NCBI GenBank assembly: GCA_021527695.1
Contig: JAKFAO010000012.1
Location: forward strand, 124,001-188,000
From: Naematelia aurantialba
Lineage: Eukaryota > Basidiomycota > Tremellomycetes > Tremellales > Naemateliaceae
DNA: 64,000 bases
Reading direction: 5' to 3'
The notes beneath the pieces were generated by a model, which did not search any database, had not been told where the DNA came from, and was given only the letters and a program-made list of their open reading frames with translations. The position numbers and the translations under genes are program-made. Every line of letters starts with the position of its first letter. Within the stretch, counting starts at the first letter, position 1. Of the stretch, positions 45,588 through 54,663 are shown piece by piece.

Positions 45588-46097
45588 TCAGAGCTCTTCG
45601 TGCTTATCTGGAGTCGCACTGCGGATACTATATGCGTCCTGGCTTGTGCTGTATGTCGGTGTGCCCACCTCGATATCAGGCGTCGGCTCTCTGGACGCAG
45701 TGTGCCAGGAGTAAATGCTTTGCATGAACAACAGCTGACTGATGTGGGATTTGTCCGCTTCGCTCAAGTCAGGCTCCGGCATCCGAAGCTTCGCAAGGAG
45801 TACCGGACAGGCGTCCAACATGGGCTGGATGTACTTTAACCTTCTCTCATGCTCTTCTGTCTCCTCGCGAGAAAGAGGACCACGGTGTTGTCGCTCACTG
45901 TGCGCGAGGATCTCCCGGTACGCAAACTGTGGGAGAGGTGTGCAGAACTCTTGCAGTCTTTCTAGAAGTTCTGGATCGTCTGTATTTGCGGCATGAAACG
46001 AGGCACTTTCAAAGAGGCTGGTTCCCCCGCCTGCCAGAGCGGTGGACGCCACTACCAACGTAGTAAGCAGGCGGACGCTGAGACTGGAGTAGAGCAT
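45588..46097 (-). CDS. Array gene 5: small secreted two-cysteine protein ending HEEL
   Basis: Single exon, 169 residues from the ATG at 46097. The signal peptide is MLYSSLSVRLLTTLVVASTALAG. The mature part has C-x44-C (EFCTPLP..LDACPVLL) with the charged helix LSREETEEHERRL between. A Ser/Thr-rich tail ends PDKHEEL; HEEL is a known functional variant of the KDEL/HDEL retrieval signal, so retention in the ER lumen is possible. It is closest to gene 6. An ATGCAT site lies about 30 bp after the stop. Confidence 0.65.
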   Translation of the reverse strand: MLYSSLSVRLLTTLVVASTALAGGGTSLFESASFHAANTDDPELLERLQEFCTPLPQFAYREILAHSERQHRGPLSREETEEHERRLKYIQPMLDACPVLLAKLRMPEPDLSEADKSHISQLLFMQSIYSWHTASREPTPDIEVGTPTYSTSQDAYSIRSATPDKHEEL

Positions 46098-46358
46098 TTG
46101 TAAGATTGAAAGTGCACCCAAACAAACGGTGGGTGAGATTCGGTTGGGTGTGTGGCGGGTGGCTTGCAGGAGATGGCTGTGCTGTACACTCTTCAAACAA
46201 GAGGATAAATGAATTCATACAGAGCTTCATGGAAGGCTTGCGTTGCCAACAAGAAGGCTAAGTAGGGGCCCGAGGGCATGCAACGTCTGTTTCGGCTCCA
46301 CAACGAACACAGACGTCAACAAAAAGGAACTTGAGGCATGGATTTTCCCCCAAATCCG

Positions 46359-46369
46359 TCATGCATCTC
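46359..46369 (-). promoter_or_regulatory. Shared 3' element GAGATGCATGA after array gene 6
   Basis: Lies 31 bp after the stop codon. The same 11-mer, allowing A/G at the end, follows genes 1, 11, 12 and 13. Confidence 0.45.
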
Positions 46370-46399
46370 AATCTGTCGAAGAGAGAAGCTACAGTAGTC

Positions 46400-46912
46400 T
46401 CAAAACTCCTGGTGTCTAGCCGGCCTGGTGTTGGCACTGAACGTGCCCGGAGTTGCGTAGGGTGCTGAGCTGGTCGCCGTTGTGACCTTCACTTTCGGCG
46501 TCGGCACTCTGAGTGGTGCTCCCATCAGGACGTCGTGCATGACCAGCAGCACACTGAACTGGTCTAACGTGTGTTCCGTCCAGTCGGAATGCGGTCGTTC
46601 GGCAAACTCCTGGCATGCTTCCACCTTGGACTGATAGAACGAAATGCGCTGTTCATACGCCTTTGCCTCTTGTGCAGAGAGCTTTGTATCCTCTTGGGAG
46701 TTCCGTGCATGGCGTTCAAAGACCACCGAGGACCAGAGTCCTGGCACGAGATCACAGACCGCTGTCAGTTTGCGACTCATCTCAGCGCTGAGAGGACCTT
46801 TAGCCTCAGTGTCGGCGTTGGCCACAAAAGAGGATCCTCCGATGGACTGAGCGATGGATGCGACAATGAGGGTGCGGAGCAGGCGGGTCCCGAGGGATGA
46901 AGTTGAATCCAT
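46400..46912 (-). CDS. Array gene 6: small secreted two-cysteine protein ending HQEF
   Basis: Single exon, 170 residues. The signal peptide is LLRTLIVASIAQSIGGSSFVANA. The mature part has C-x46-C (VCDLVPG..VEACQEF) with the helix LSAQEAKAYEQRI just before the second Cys, the same layout as gene 5 (LSREETEEHERRL). Its tail is PARHQEF. A GAGATGCATGA element follows the stop. Function unknown. Confidence 0.65.
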   Translation of the reverse strand: MDSTSSLGTRLLRTLIVASIAQSIGGSSFVANADTEAKGPLSAEMSRKLTAVCDLVPGLWSSVVFERHARNSQEDTKLSAQEAKAYEQRISFYQSKVEACQEFAERPHSDWTEHTLDQFSVLLVMHDVLMGAPLRVPTPKVKVTTATSSAPYATPGTFSANTRPARHQEF

Positions 46913-47311
46913 CGGGATTGCAGCAAGTACTACGGGATGCCGACGCGCGGATCTGGTTCAACTGTTGGACGGTGCAAGGCAGAAGAGGAAGGCTAAAGCT
47001 CGCAGCCACAGAGACTATACAGTAGATAGAAATAACCCTTCGGCCTTCTACTTTGAGCTTTCACCTATGTACAATTCTCCATGCTTGCTTTCGAAGGCTC
47101 TGAAGGCTTCACGTCTGTCTCGTACGTGGCGCCTTCGACCGGGCCAAGTCACCACCATATATGTACTGTATGTAGGGAAGGAAAAACACTGGTCAAGCCG
47201 GCAATCACTTCGTTAGAGCAACAGTACACTGGTCTCTTACTAAGCCCGAACGGCTTTCAATTCAGCCCCCTCATATGCATAACCATCACAAACATTGCAT
47301 CACCAGCGCGC

Positions 47312-47764
47312 TCAAAGCTCTTCGTACCTCCATGAGCGTTTGGCTTCGGGTATTTCCGTGCTCTTGGAAGTGATTGTGACTTCTGGAGTGGATACTTGCC
47401 CGATCTCTATGGGGAAAATAGTGTCCATGATAGCCTCATACCAGTCACCATCGATCGCTTCGCCCGCTGCATCTATGGTGATGAGCACCACGCACGTTTC
47501 GCGCATTGTTCTGTACGTCTCCAGTACTTCTCTCTCGTCCTCTGTGACTTCCTCGCGGCGTTTGTAGCTTTGAGCCAATTTTTCGGCCGTGAGACCGGCG
47601 AAGTTACAGGCTACCAACAGGTCCTGTCGCTCCTTACGGGTCATGCGCATAGTCCCCTGAGAAGCCCCACTGTGAGCCGTCGCAGAGAGCGTGCCATAAT
47701 GGCTGTCAATCGCGGCGATCGTGATGGTGGCGAGTAAGATTCTGCTGAGGTTCGACAGGGACAT
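47312..47764 (-). CDS. Array gene 7: small secreted two-cysteine protein ending YEEL
   Basis: Single exon, 150 residues from the ATG at 47764 (MSLSNLSRILLATITIAAI). The signal peptide is followed by C-x37-C (VACNFAG..RETCVVL) and the helix VTEDEREVLETYR. The C-terminus is SWRYEEL, an ER-retrieval-like tetrapeptide. The frame stays open upstream of 47764, but the signal peptide fixes the start. An ATGCAT lies about 30 bp after the stop. Confidence 0.65.
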   Translation of the reverse strand: MSLSNLSRILLATITIAAIDSHYGTLSATAHSGASQGTMRMTRKERQDLLVACNFAGLTAEKLAQSYKRREEVTEDEREVLETYRTMRETCVVLITIDAAGEAIDGDWYEAIMDTIFPIEIGQVSTPEVTITSKSTEIPEAKRSWRYEEL

Positions 47765-48219
47765 CGTAGACCGTAAGATGCTGATTTGGTGGCTACAAAG
47801 ACTGATGATTGAGCGTGGCTTTAGTGCGCACACCGTATGCCTTCTTTCTGCGATCACTGCTATCGTATCACCCTGCATGGAAGGCTTGGGCGTTGGCGCC
47901 GAAAATAGCTCGAAGCGAAGTCCACGAGTGGCAAAAATATCCACCCTATCCCGTTTACTTATGGAATACTTGATCGCCCACCGCTCATACAGGAAGGCAA
48001 GCTCCCACAGTATGACGTGCATGTTCGGACCCTTCAACCCAATGATATGGTCTAGGTGTACAGTAGGCAGCGAAAGAGGCACCTGAGGGAAGTCTGACAG
48101 AAGGCATACCGTTGCATTGACAGGCGAATTGCAACGGATTGCAACGTGACCCCACATGGCCGAGCATGTATGTAGAGTTAACTAGCCAACCCGAACGTCA
48201 ATGTCACTCTTCCGCAAGA

Positions 48220-48675
48220 TCACAAGTCGTAGCGGTTCCAAGCCACTGTTCGGGTGGATGTCGAAAACGATACAGTGTCTGTGGCAGTGTCGGTGTCGAA
48301 ACTGCCACTGCTCTGCACCTTGTCTGGCGAAGTGACTCCTGAACGCGCAGGAAACGAGAGCTTCATTATTCGTATGGGGCCGGAGTTCTCCCCCACCAAT
48401 TCTTGTTGGTAGCTTGCCAAGCAAGACATCAAGCTGACATCACTCTCTTCCAATTTCGTCTTCTCCTCCTCGGTAGGCTCCACTCCCTCCCAAATTCGTG
48501 CGCGCAAAGACTCCAGACTCCTGTACTGCGCAATTGGACCGCGGCATTTTTCTAAGAGCTCGTCTGCTATGGGAGCCTTCATCGCGGCCACTGAGAAATT
48601 GCTTGCCAACACTGTAGCAGCAAGGAGTAAGCCCACCTTGAAGTTGGAGCCTGAAGTGTGGGTCGAGACTGCCAT
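48220..48675 (-). CDS. Array gene 8: small secreted two-cysteine protein ending RYDL
   Basis: Single exon, 151 residues. The signal peptide is FKVGLLLAATVLASNFSVAA. The mature part has C-x40-C (EKCRGPI..SLMSCLAS) with the helix PTEEEKTKLEES. A Ser/Thr/Asp-rich C-terminal region ends WNRYDL, like YYDL in gene 9. Not recognised. Confidence 0.62.
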   Translation of the reverse strand: MAVSTHTSGSNFKVGLLLAATVLASNFSVAAMKAPIADELLEKCRGPIAQYRSLESLRARIWEGVEPTEEEKTKLEESDVSLMSCLASYQQELVGENSGPIRIMKLSFPARSGVTSPDKVQSSGSFDTDTATDTVSFSTSTRTVAWNRYDL

Positions 48676-49355
48676 GGCGGACTGTTTTGCGTTGAGAAAT
48701 GATACTCGTATGCTCCGGACGGTCTACAAGTAAAGCGCTTCGTACGTTGTCGGGTATTTCGAGTCGAGCCACGGTGTGTTTCCGCTTTAAAGGATTGATC
48801 GCCGAAAGAAGAAAGCCAAACCCGCCATGTAGAACGAAAAACCCGATCGTCATCATTTCATACGCCGGAGCCATCTCGACGTCGGTGGCGTTCAAGAGAT
48901 GTCGTGGCTGAATCCCGGAATGGATCTTTTCAAGTTCGGCATGAAGGAGAAGAGGAATGCCACGAAGGCACCCAGCACTGAAACTTGTAGTGTGGAGTAT
49001 TTGAAATGTGTGCAGGCGTAGTTACTGTGTCAGCTTCTGGGGTGGTGACCATAACACTACTACGAATACACAGCCACTTCGTATCGGTTGGTGTGCCTCA
49101 GGTCCGTGCGCAATTCACATCACATTCCTTACAGTATGCATCTGTTGAAACTACTTCATGTACCAACACATCCGCACAGGGATTGGAAAACGATACTGGA
49201 ATGACTGCACGAGAAGTCTTAAGTGTAGGGACTCAGACTGGTACTAGGCCGTGACCGTGATGCGCCATTTCCAAGTCACGTAACCTTGCGAGAGCGTCAG
49301 CACCACCTAGAACAATTGAGGGGAACTCCATACTCGCACACATCATTAGACGATG

Positions 49356-49859
49356 TCACAGATCGTAGTAACGTTGAATGCCTGATGAAGGGGGCGGAAT
49401 TGACTGTTGCAAAAGTCCATATTGGGATGGCTCAGGACCACACGAGCTGGTTTGTGTAGCAACGCTCTCAGTAGGTTTGACTGTCACCTCAAATTCGGCG
49501 ATTCGACCCAGTGAGCCAAGGCTGACTCGAACCTGAAACGTGGGGGGGTGGTCTTCATTAATTTCTTGCCCCCAGACCTCCGTATACCAGTGACTGAAAC
49601 AGCGATCTCGCTGCGTCTCGACAGCTTTATAGCGCGCAAGCTTGGACGGCGGTAGATCTCCCCCAGCGTTGGTCGCCTGCAGCCGCTCGAAATTGAGGTC
49701 GAGGTGCTCGTACATGTAGGGACTGCAGTTATCTGTCAGCTCCTGAAAAACTGAAGGTGACGCTGTGGCTGAGAGCGCCCCAACAGCAGTGGCGAGGCTG
49801 CTGACCAGCAATGTGGCATATAGCACTCTGGTCTTGCAGGTGTTGCGCGAGGTGGACAT
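49356..49859 (-). CDS. Array gene 9: small secreted two-cysteine protein (CFSHW) ending YYDL
   Basis: Single exon, 167 residues. The N-terminus MSTSRNTCKTRVLYATLLVSS is nearly shared with gene 10 (MSTSTCTCKTRFF). The mature part has C-x41-C followed by SHW, the C-x-x-x-W pattern also seen in genes 10-13 (CVTTW, CLLQW, CLDQW, CLDDW). It ends QRYYDL. An ATGCATCT lies about 210 bp after the stop. Confidence 0.62.
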   Translation of the reverse strand: MSTSRNTCKTRVLYATLLVSSLATAVGALSATASPSVFQELTDNCSPYMYEHLDLNFERLQATNAGGDLPPSKLARYKAVETQRDRCFSHWYTEVWGQEINEDHPPTFQVRVSLGSLGRIAEFEVTVKPTESVATQTSSCGPEPSQYGLLQQSIPPPSSGIQRYYDL

Positions 49860-50561
49860 GCTAATGGCAGACAGAGGGCAGCGAGTATACGACGCTACGC
49901 TCGTGCAATGGTCTAAAGGTGGAAGAGAAGTGACACTTGTTGGAATGCTTAGAGTAGGTAAATTTGCAGTTCGGATGGCAGTCCGTGATGCCTTGTAATG
50001 CTCCAGGCGCAGACCGAAGGCTCGGAAGTCCAGGCTCGGCGAGGCGCTCCCTCATATTGCCGACGAGGCCGTACTGGAAGGCTTCGGTGTGGAGACATAA
50101 ATAAAGGTTACCTGTAGCATCCTTGGCGCTTGGCTAGGACCTTTCAGTTTCCCAGGAGATGAGACGCGATTGCAAAGACCGGCACTCGAGGGGTGTCGGC
50201 GTCTGGTGGTGTAACAACAGGGTTCCGCAGAAGACTGGTTATGCCGGTTGAGCAGCTCGCGGCCTACGCAGTCTCGGCAGAGAGCAGAAGACTAACACTA
50301 CTTTGAAGCCTTCTTGTGAATGTTCAGAATACCCCACCCGAGGATAGGCGTGTTTCGCGGAGAGGGAGAAGGCCTGCATGAGCACCGCTCCGATCAGATT
50401 GCAGCTCTCCAAAAGATGAAGCGAAGAGAGCGATCATTACAACATCCACTGTTAGTGGGCGTATATCGGTCCAGGTAAAGATTCATCTCGACCATGGTGT
50501 CACATTCTGCCTTGTTTCAGAAGCATTGCACACAGTATGAAACGTTCCTGGTGTCACCGTG
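49860..50561. other. Spacer between array genes 9 and 10
   Basis: About 700 bp, the longest spacer in the array. No gene, repeat or decayed copy that I can support. Confidence 0.4.
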
Positions 50562-50945
50562 CTAGTGCCCGTGGATGTGCTGCACGCTCTTGGGTCTGTT
50601 TCCGCTCAGGGGCTCCTGCATGACCTCGCTGTACCAAGTGGTAACGCACGCATACAAATTGTCCTGGACCTCCTGCCCCCATGTACGAGCCTCCTCTGAG
50701 AGCTGCGCTCCACGCTGAGCGGCGGCAGACTCCGCGGCCTTGAAGTAGCCGTCTCGAGCAGCCCAGACGCCGCAACTGCTTTCAATGTCGAATGTGGGTT
50801 TGCGGCATTGGTCACTGGTGGTTGCTTCCAAGGCCACTGGACATTGTTCTGCAGTCGCCGTTGTCGCCAAAACAGACAGACTCGCGGCTAAAATGGTGGC
50901 GACGAGAAAGAACCTGGTCTTGCAAGTGCATGTCGAGGTAGACAT
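50562..50945 (-). CDS. Array gene 10: small secreted two-cysteine protein (CVTTW)
   Basis: Single exon, 127 residues from the ATG at 50945. The signal peptide is FFLVATILAASLSVLATTATA. The core pair is C-x41-C (SSCGVWA..YACVTTWYSEVM) with the helix LSEEARTWGQEV; two further Cys lie near the mature N-terminus. It is the closest relative of gene 9. It ends HIHGH and lacks an ER-type tail. A TATATT box lies about 130 bp upstream. Confidence 0.62.
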   Translation of the reverse strand: MSTSTCTCKTRFFLVATILAASLSVLATTATAEQCPVALEATTSDQCRKPTFDIESSCGVWAARDGYFKAAESAAAQRGAQLSEEARTWGQEVQDNLYACVTTWYSEVMQEPLSGNRPKSVQHIHGH

Positions 50946-51440
50946 ATTCAAGTACGCACGGAGAAGAGCACAGGACTGAGTTAGACAACTCCTATTGGAT
51001 GGAGGTTGGATTAAATGTATGTATCATGGGGGATACAGAAGGCAAGAACCCGGACAGTCCATGCCGGAGAATTCCAATATAAGGAAGGCCAAGAAAGGTC
51101 CGTGCAGAGTGTCCAAGAGACTCACTTTCCGTCGTCGACCTCTTCCCGTAGAGCGGTATCAGGTGCGTTCAAACGCCTCGCGTAAGGGCCGCGAACTTTC
51201 ATAGTGGACTGTTTTGGACGTCTTCAAGATATAATGGAGGTGGAAGGCTTCTTAAATTACCATCCTCATTGGAAGTATCAAGGTACGGTCGTGTCATGGA
51301 ATGACAACCCCTCACCGTCTTTGGTACAGGCTAGTATATTACCAGATTCAACCCGAGTCGACGGGTTGAATATCGAGCCTCTTGAGCCAGACGTTGTGGT
51401 GCACTGGTTTGCACTACCATGACAGCACCTCTCAGCTGGA

Positions 51441-51451
51441 TCATGCATCTC
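51441..51451 (-). promoter_or_regulatory. Shared 3' element GAGATGCATGA after array gene 11
   Basis: 82 bp after the stop, preceded by GTGGACGATACTATTGTT. It forms part of a longer match to the element after genes 12 and 13 (TTGACG..). Confidence 0.45.
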
Positions 51452-51532
51452 AACAATAGTATCGTCCACAGAATCTTCTCTCTTTTCATTCGCAGTATCA
51501 TCCACATTCTCCTCCACAGGAGCAACCACAAA

Positions 51533-52024
51533 TCATCGTCGCTGCGTCCCTTCCTGGGTCATCTGGTAGCTGTCACCGGGATAAAACTCGGTAGACCGAT
51601 CCTCCAAATTGTAAACGACAGTTCCCGGACACTCTCTCCCGGGAGAGCTAAAGTCCAGGACCACCGAACGGTCTCGATCTTCGGCTCCCAGCATCTGAGT
51701 CGCTTCGTTCCATTGCAACAAACACGAAGCTGTCATTAGACCCAACGACTCCTGCCTCTTGCGGTCGAGCTCCGTCTGCGCGCCACTCAGCCTGACGGCA
51801 TCAGACAGGACCTTGTACTGCCTCCCCAAGTCTTCGCAGGTCTGTCCCAAGGCGGACACCATGCGCTCGATGTTCTCGGCTTCCGTAGTGGACTCATGGG
51901 CAGACACCGCCCGGTTCCCTGTGTTGGCAAGAGAAGCTGCCACGAACAGGCCGGCCAACACTGTACGGACAGCGACATTGAAGACGTTGGCGGTCCCGAG
52001 CGCAGAGGCCCACGAACAGCACAT
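51533..52024 (-). CDS. Array gene 11: small secreted two-cysteine protein (CLLQW)
   Basis: Single exon, 163 residues. A signal peptide covers VRTVLAGLFVAASLANTG. The mature part has C-x37-C (QTCEDLG..TASCLLQW) with the helix SGAQTELDRKRQES. It ends TQEGTQRR. Just beyond the stop another frame reads an acidic stretch (EENVDDTANEKRED), like the acidic tail of gene 12, so the end may have been altered by a small frameshift. Confidence 0.6.
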   Translation of the reverse strand: MCCSWASALGTANVFNVAVRTVLAGLFVAASLANTGNRAVSAHESTTEAENIERMVSALGQTCEDLGRQYKVLSDAVRLSGAQTELDRKRQESLGLMTASCLLQWNEATQMLGAEDRDRSVVLDFSSPGRECPGTVVYNLEDRSTEFYPGDSYQMTQEGTQRR

Positions 52025-52501
52025 GTTGGAATGTTACGACTTGTATCTACTCTGTGGTAGGAGAAGGAACACTCCAGGATGAGGATAGGTGTGATATGGC
52101 GATATGGTGAGCGTGACAGGAGGACATGCTACTGTATCAGCGGGGAAAGCTCTATACGCCCCGTCGACAAGGACTTGCCGAGCCGCCGGCAATGCGGAAA
52201 AGGAATGCATGATGCGAAAGGGTTCGAGACCTTCTTGTGGAGCAATACGATAACGGAAGCTGGGGCCGTCCGGGGGAAGGCGCGAGATACAGCGATAGTC
52301 AGATCAATCGACCGATCAAACACACCATGTCAAGGAAGACATGGGATGGGACTCATCCCTTGCGTGACTTCTGGATTGAGCGTCAGAGCAAGCAAACTTC
52401 GAAGGCTGCTGGAGGCTCGTCGACTGTTGCTAAGCTGTCTTATTGGATAGGTCTCAAGGCTTGGTCCTGCGCGCTTCACGGGCCATTTTCTCTGAGATCA
52501 T

Positions 52502-52512
52502 CCATGCATCTC
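52502..52512 (-). promoter_or_regulatory. Shared 3' element GAGATGCATGG after array gene 12
   Basis: 28 bp after the stop codon, within TTGACGGCTCCGCTGTTGAG context that parallels the sites after genes 11 and 13. Confidence 0.45.
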
Positions 52513-52539
52513 AACAGCGGAGCCGTCAACTAAGTCGCT

Positions 52540-53070
52540 CTACTCCACATTGGTTTCCTCGCTAGTCACTTGGTTGGTGGCCGCCGCATTGGTCTCCTCT
52601 ATGGTCTCCTCTATGGTCTCCTCAATGCTCTCTTCAAAGGTCTCCCATTCGGCGGGCCCTGCAAAGAAGATATCTTGAGTCTCATCCCAGTTCACAACAT
52701 AAGGACGCAGATGCTCGCCCGAAGACTCCAACACCATTGCGCGATGCCTCTGCTCCACCATGGTTTCCCACTGGTCGAGACAATGTCTCCATCGAGACCA
52801 CAGGACCTTCACGCGCTTGTCATCCTGCGGCCCTGCTGGATCCTGGTAGGTCCTCCTAACTTGGTCCTCATATTCCTTCATCAGAACGTGGCAAAGCTCC
52901 TCCGTTGCCTCGACTTGCTGGAACGTGACGCCGTCCGCGATGGCGGAGGGAATGGCTGTACTACAGCGAGCGGTGCTGAACATGGAAGCGGCGAGCAGCA
53001 TGCCTGTCATCGCTGTCCACACGTTGCAGAGCTTCGTGGACCGGCTGGAGCGGTTCAGGGAAGACGACAT
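52540..53070 (-). CDS. Array gene 12: small secreted two-cysteine protein (CLDQW), acidic repeat tail
   Basis: Single exon, 176 residues from the ATG at 53070 (MSSSLNRSSRSTK). The signal peptide is NVWTAMTGMLLAASMFSTARC. The core pair is C-x36-C (ELCHVLM..WRHCLDQWETMV). The C-terminus carries an imperfect SIEETIEETIEETN repeat and ends EETNVE. TATATA lies about 80 bp upstream. Nearest relative is the decayed gene 13. Confidence 0.62.
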   Translation of the reverse strand: MSSSLNRSSRSTKLCNVWTAMTGMLLAASMFSTARCSTAIPSAIADGVTFQQVEATEELCHVLMKEYEDQVRRTYQDPAGPQDDKRVKVLWSRWRHCLDQWETMVEQRHRAMVLESSGEHLRPYVVNWDETQDIFFAGPAEWETFEESIEETIEETIEETNAAATNQVTSEETNVE

Positions 53071-53314
53071 GTGCGCAGGTATGGTATGGGTGAAGAAGTT
53101 GCTCGGTTGGCCAGATGGAAAGACGAAAGAAACTAGCAAGAGTGACATGCTATATACCGCTAACAGTCAGGCTTCGTTTGAACGGCGCCCGGACCCATAC
53201 AGGTAAGGTTACCGATGTCTATTTGCGGAGTGACAGAAGAATGGAGGATCCAATGCCTCGGTGGAAGGCCGATAATTGAATAGGAGCGCATTTGGCACTT
53301 TGTCACTCGTCGCG

Positions 53315-53325
53315 TCATGCATCTC
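53315..53325 (-). promoter_or_regulatory. Shared 3' element GAGATGCATGA after array gene 13
   Basis: 78 bp after the stop of the decayed gene, preceded by TTGACGATTGTTTGATG. Confidence 0.4.
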
Positions 53326-53402
53326 CATCAAACAATCGTCAACTGAGATGCTCTCAACTCTCCCTTTGAAATCATCGCGCCTTACCTGAAGAAGGCTTGG
53401 CT

Positions 53403-54045
53403 TCAGATGGCCAGACGTGGTTGAGGGAACGGGAGATCCATCATCCGGCCATGTTCATCTTCCGGCAGCTGCATGACTGCTTCCTTCCAGTCGTCCAAGC
53501 ACAACCGCGCGCCGTGACTCAAATCAATGGTCAGCTTCACCACTAGATGTGAACCTCCATGTTCCTTGGATGTCGAGGTTTTCACGTTATGCTGCATCAG
53601 AGAGTAGCAAAACGTCTCGAGGTTCTCGACCCGTTTGCGCTTCTCCTCTACCGTGGTGGCGGCGGTAGCCGACCTTGTCCTCAACGCCTGTGTTCGTGTC
53701 GATTTCGCCTTGAAGGAAACGTGCGCCGACCTGGCCATCGTTGCCGGCTTGACTGTCTCGTGCGCAATAGTCGACCGGTCTGCTTCGCCTGCTCGATCGT
53801 CTCGCTCAACACCGTAGACGGGTATGTCGACCCGGTCGTACCCCCCTGTTGGAGAGCGTGCTCCGTCGCCGGGCACAGTTTGGACGACCCGGTCTCTTCG
53901 ACATGCCAAGACGGCTGGTCCACCGCTGTGCAGACGTTGGTCGAACCGGACTGGTAGGCGTTTGTGATGAAGGACGATGCCAGAATCACACCAGCGAGCA
54001 GAGCCCTCGTCTTGAAGCTATGTGCGACGGTATAAGCGCTCCTGC
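53403..54045 (-). pseudogene. Array gene 13: decayed two-cysteine protein gene
   Basis: A signal-peptide-like stretch (SFKTRALLAGVILASSFITNAYQ, from about 54020) is in a frame with no ATG back to an upstream stop. The position expected for the start reads ATA. The cysteine core, C-x35-C (TFCYSLM..ARLCLDDWKEAV), lies in a different frame that ends at 53403 (RLAI). Start loss plus a frameshift indicate a pseudogene related to gene 12. A shorter protein from an internal ATG at about 53738 (MARSAHV) remains possible. Confidence 0.5.
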
Positions 54046-54663
54046 GTGGAATCGATCGTTGTGAGAATGGGATCCGATATTACTTGGTGCAAGAAGTGGC
54101 TTGTGTTGTGCTGCGTAGCGGGAGACAGTATGCCGCAGATCTTGTATGGCTGTTCGCCAGGGAGCCGCCGGAGGGCTGAACGGAAAACACAGCAAGAGGA
54201 TCTTGTGGAGCATGAAAGCCATCGGTGAAATGTGGTCAGGATGTACCCGCGCATCCACGACACGGAACCCTCGGCAGGTTCACTTGCCTGTTTCGGCATC
54301 TGGCTAGTAGCCTTGATAAGATGCCGGCTCGATTACTCCGGTGATCATCCTGACAGCCTTCGAATTTGTGCGGCCTGTGCTGGCCCTCGCGCGACCGGCA
54401 CACCCGCCGTTGATGTCGAGGTCGGATCCGTTCTCTCCCGTTGAAACAAAGGCGTCTCGCCTCACAGTTGGTCGAAGGCGAGGCAGAGAAGCCTGGAAGC
54501 TCAGTGCCGGCCGTTGGACGCTAGCGATAAGGTGACCCTATCTGCACTTCTCGCACACGATGCGGAGTTAGTCACGCACGTATAGCATGTTGATGCACCA
54601 GCGGCGCCGAACTGGCCGCAGGGGCCTGGCGATAAGAAAACATGCTGGGTGGGTGCTGGGCGA

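Larger units (their letters stand above)
40379..54663 (-). other. Tandem array of small secreted/membrane protein genes (array genes 1-13)
   Basis: Thirteen small genes lie on the minus strand with 300-700 bp between them and no other gene type. TATA-like boxes 80-130 bp before the ATG of genes 1 (41738-41744), 2 (43141-43145), 10 (51076-51083) and 12 (53151-53156) suggest that each is its own transcription unit. The spacers hold no RNA genes or transposon ends that I can see. The left flank is RPD3 and the right flank a Pol I factor, both conserved. The stretch 54046-54663 after the last member contains no supported gene. Confidence 0.7.
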
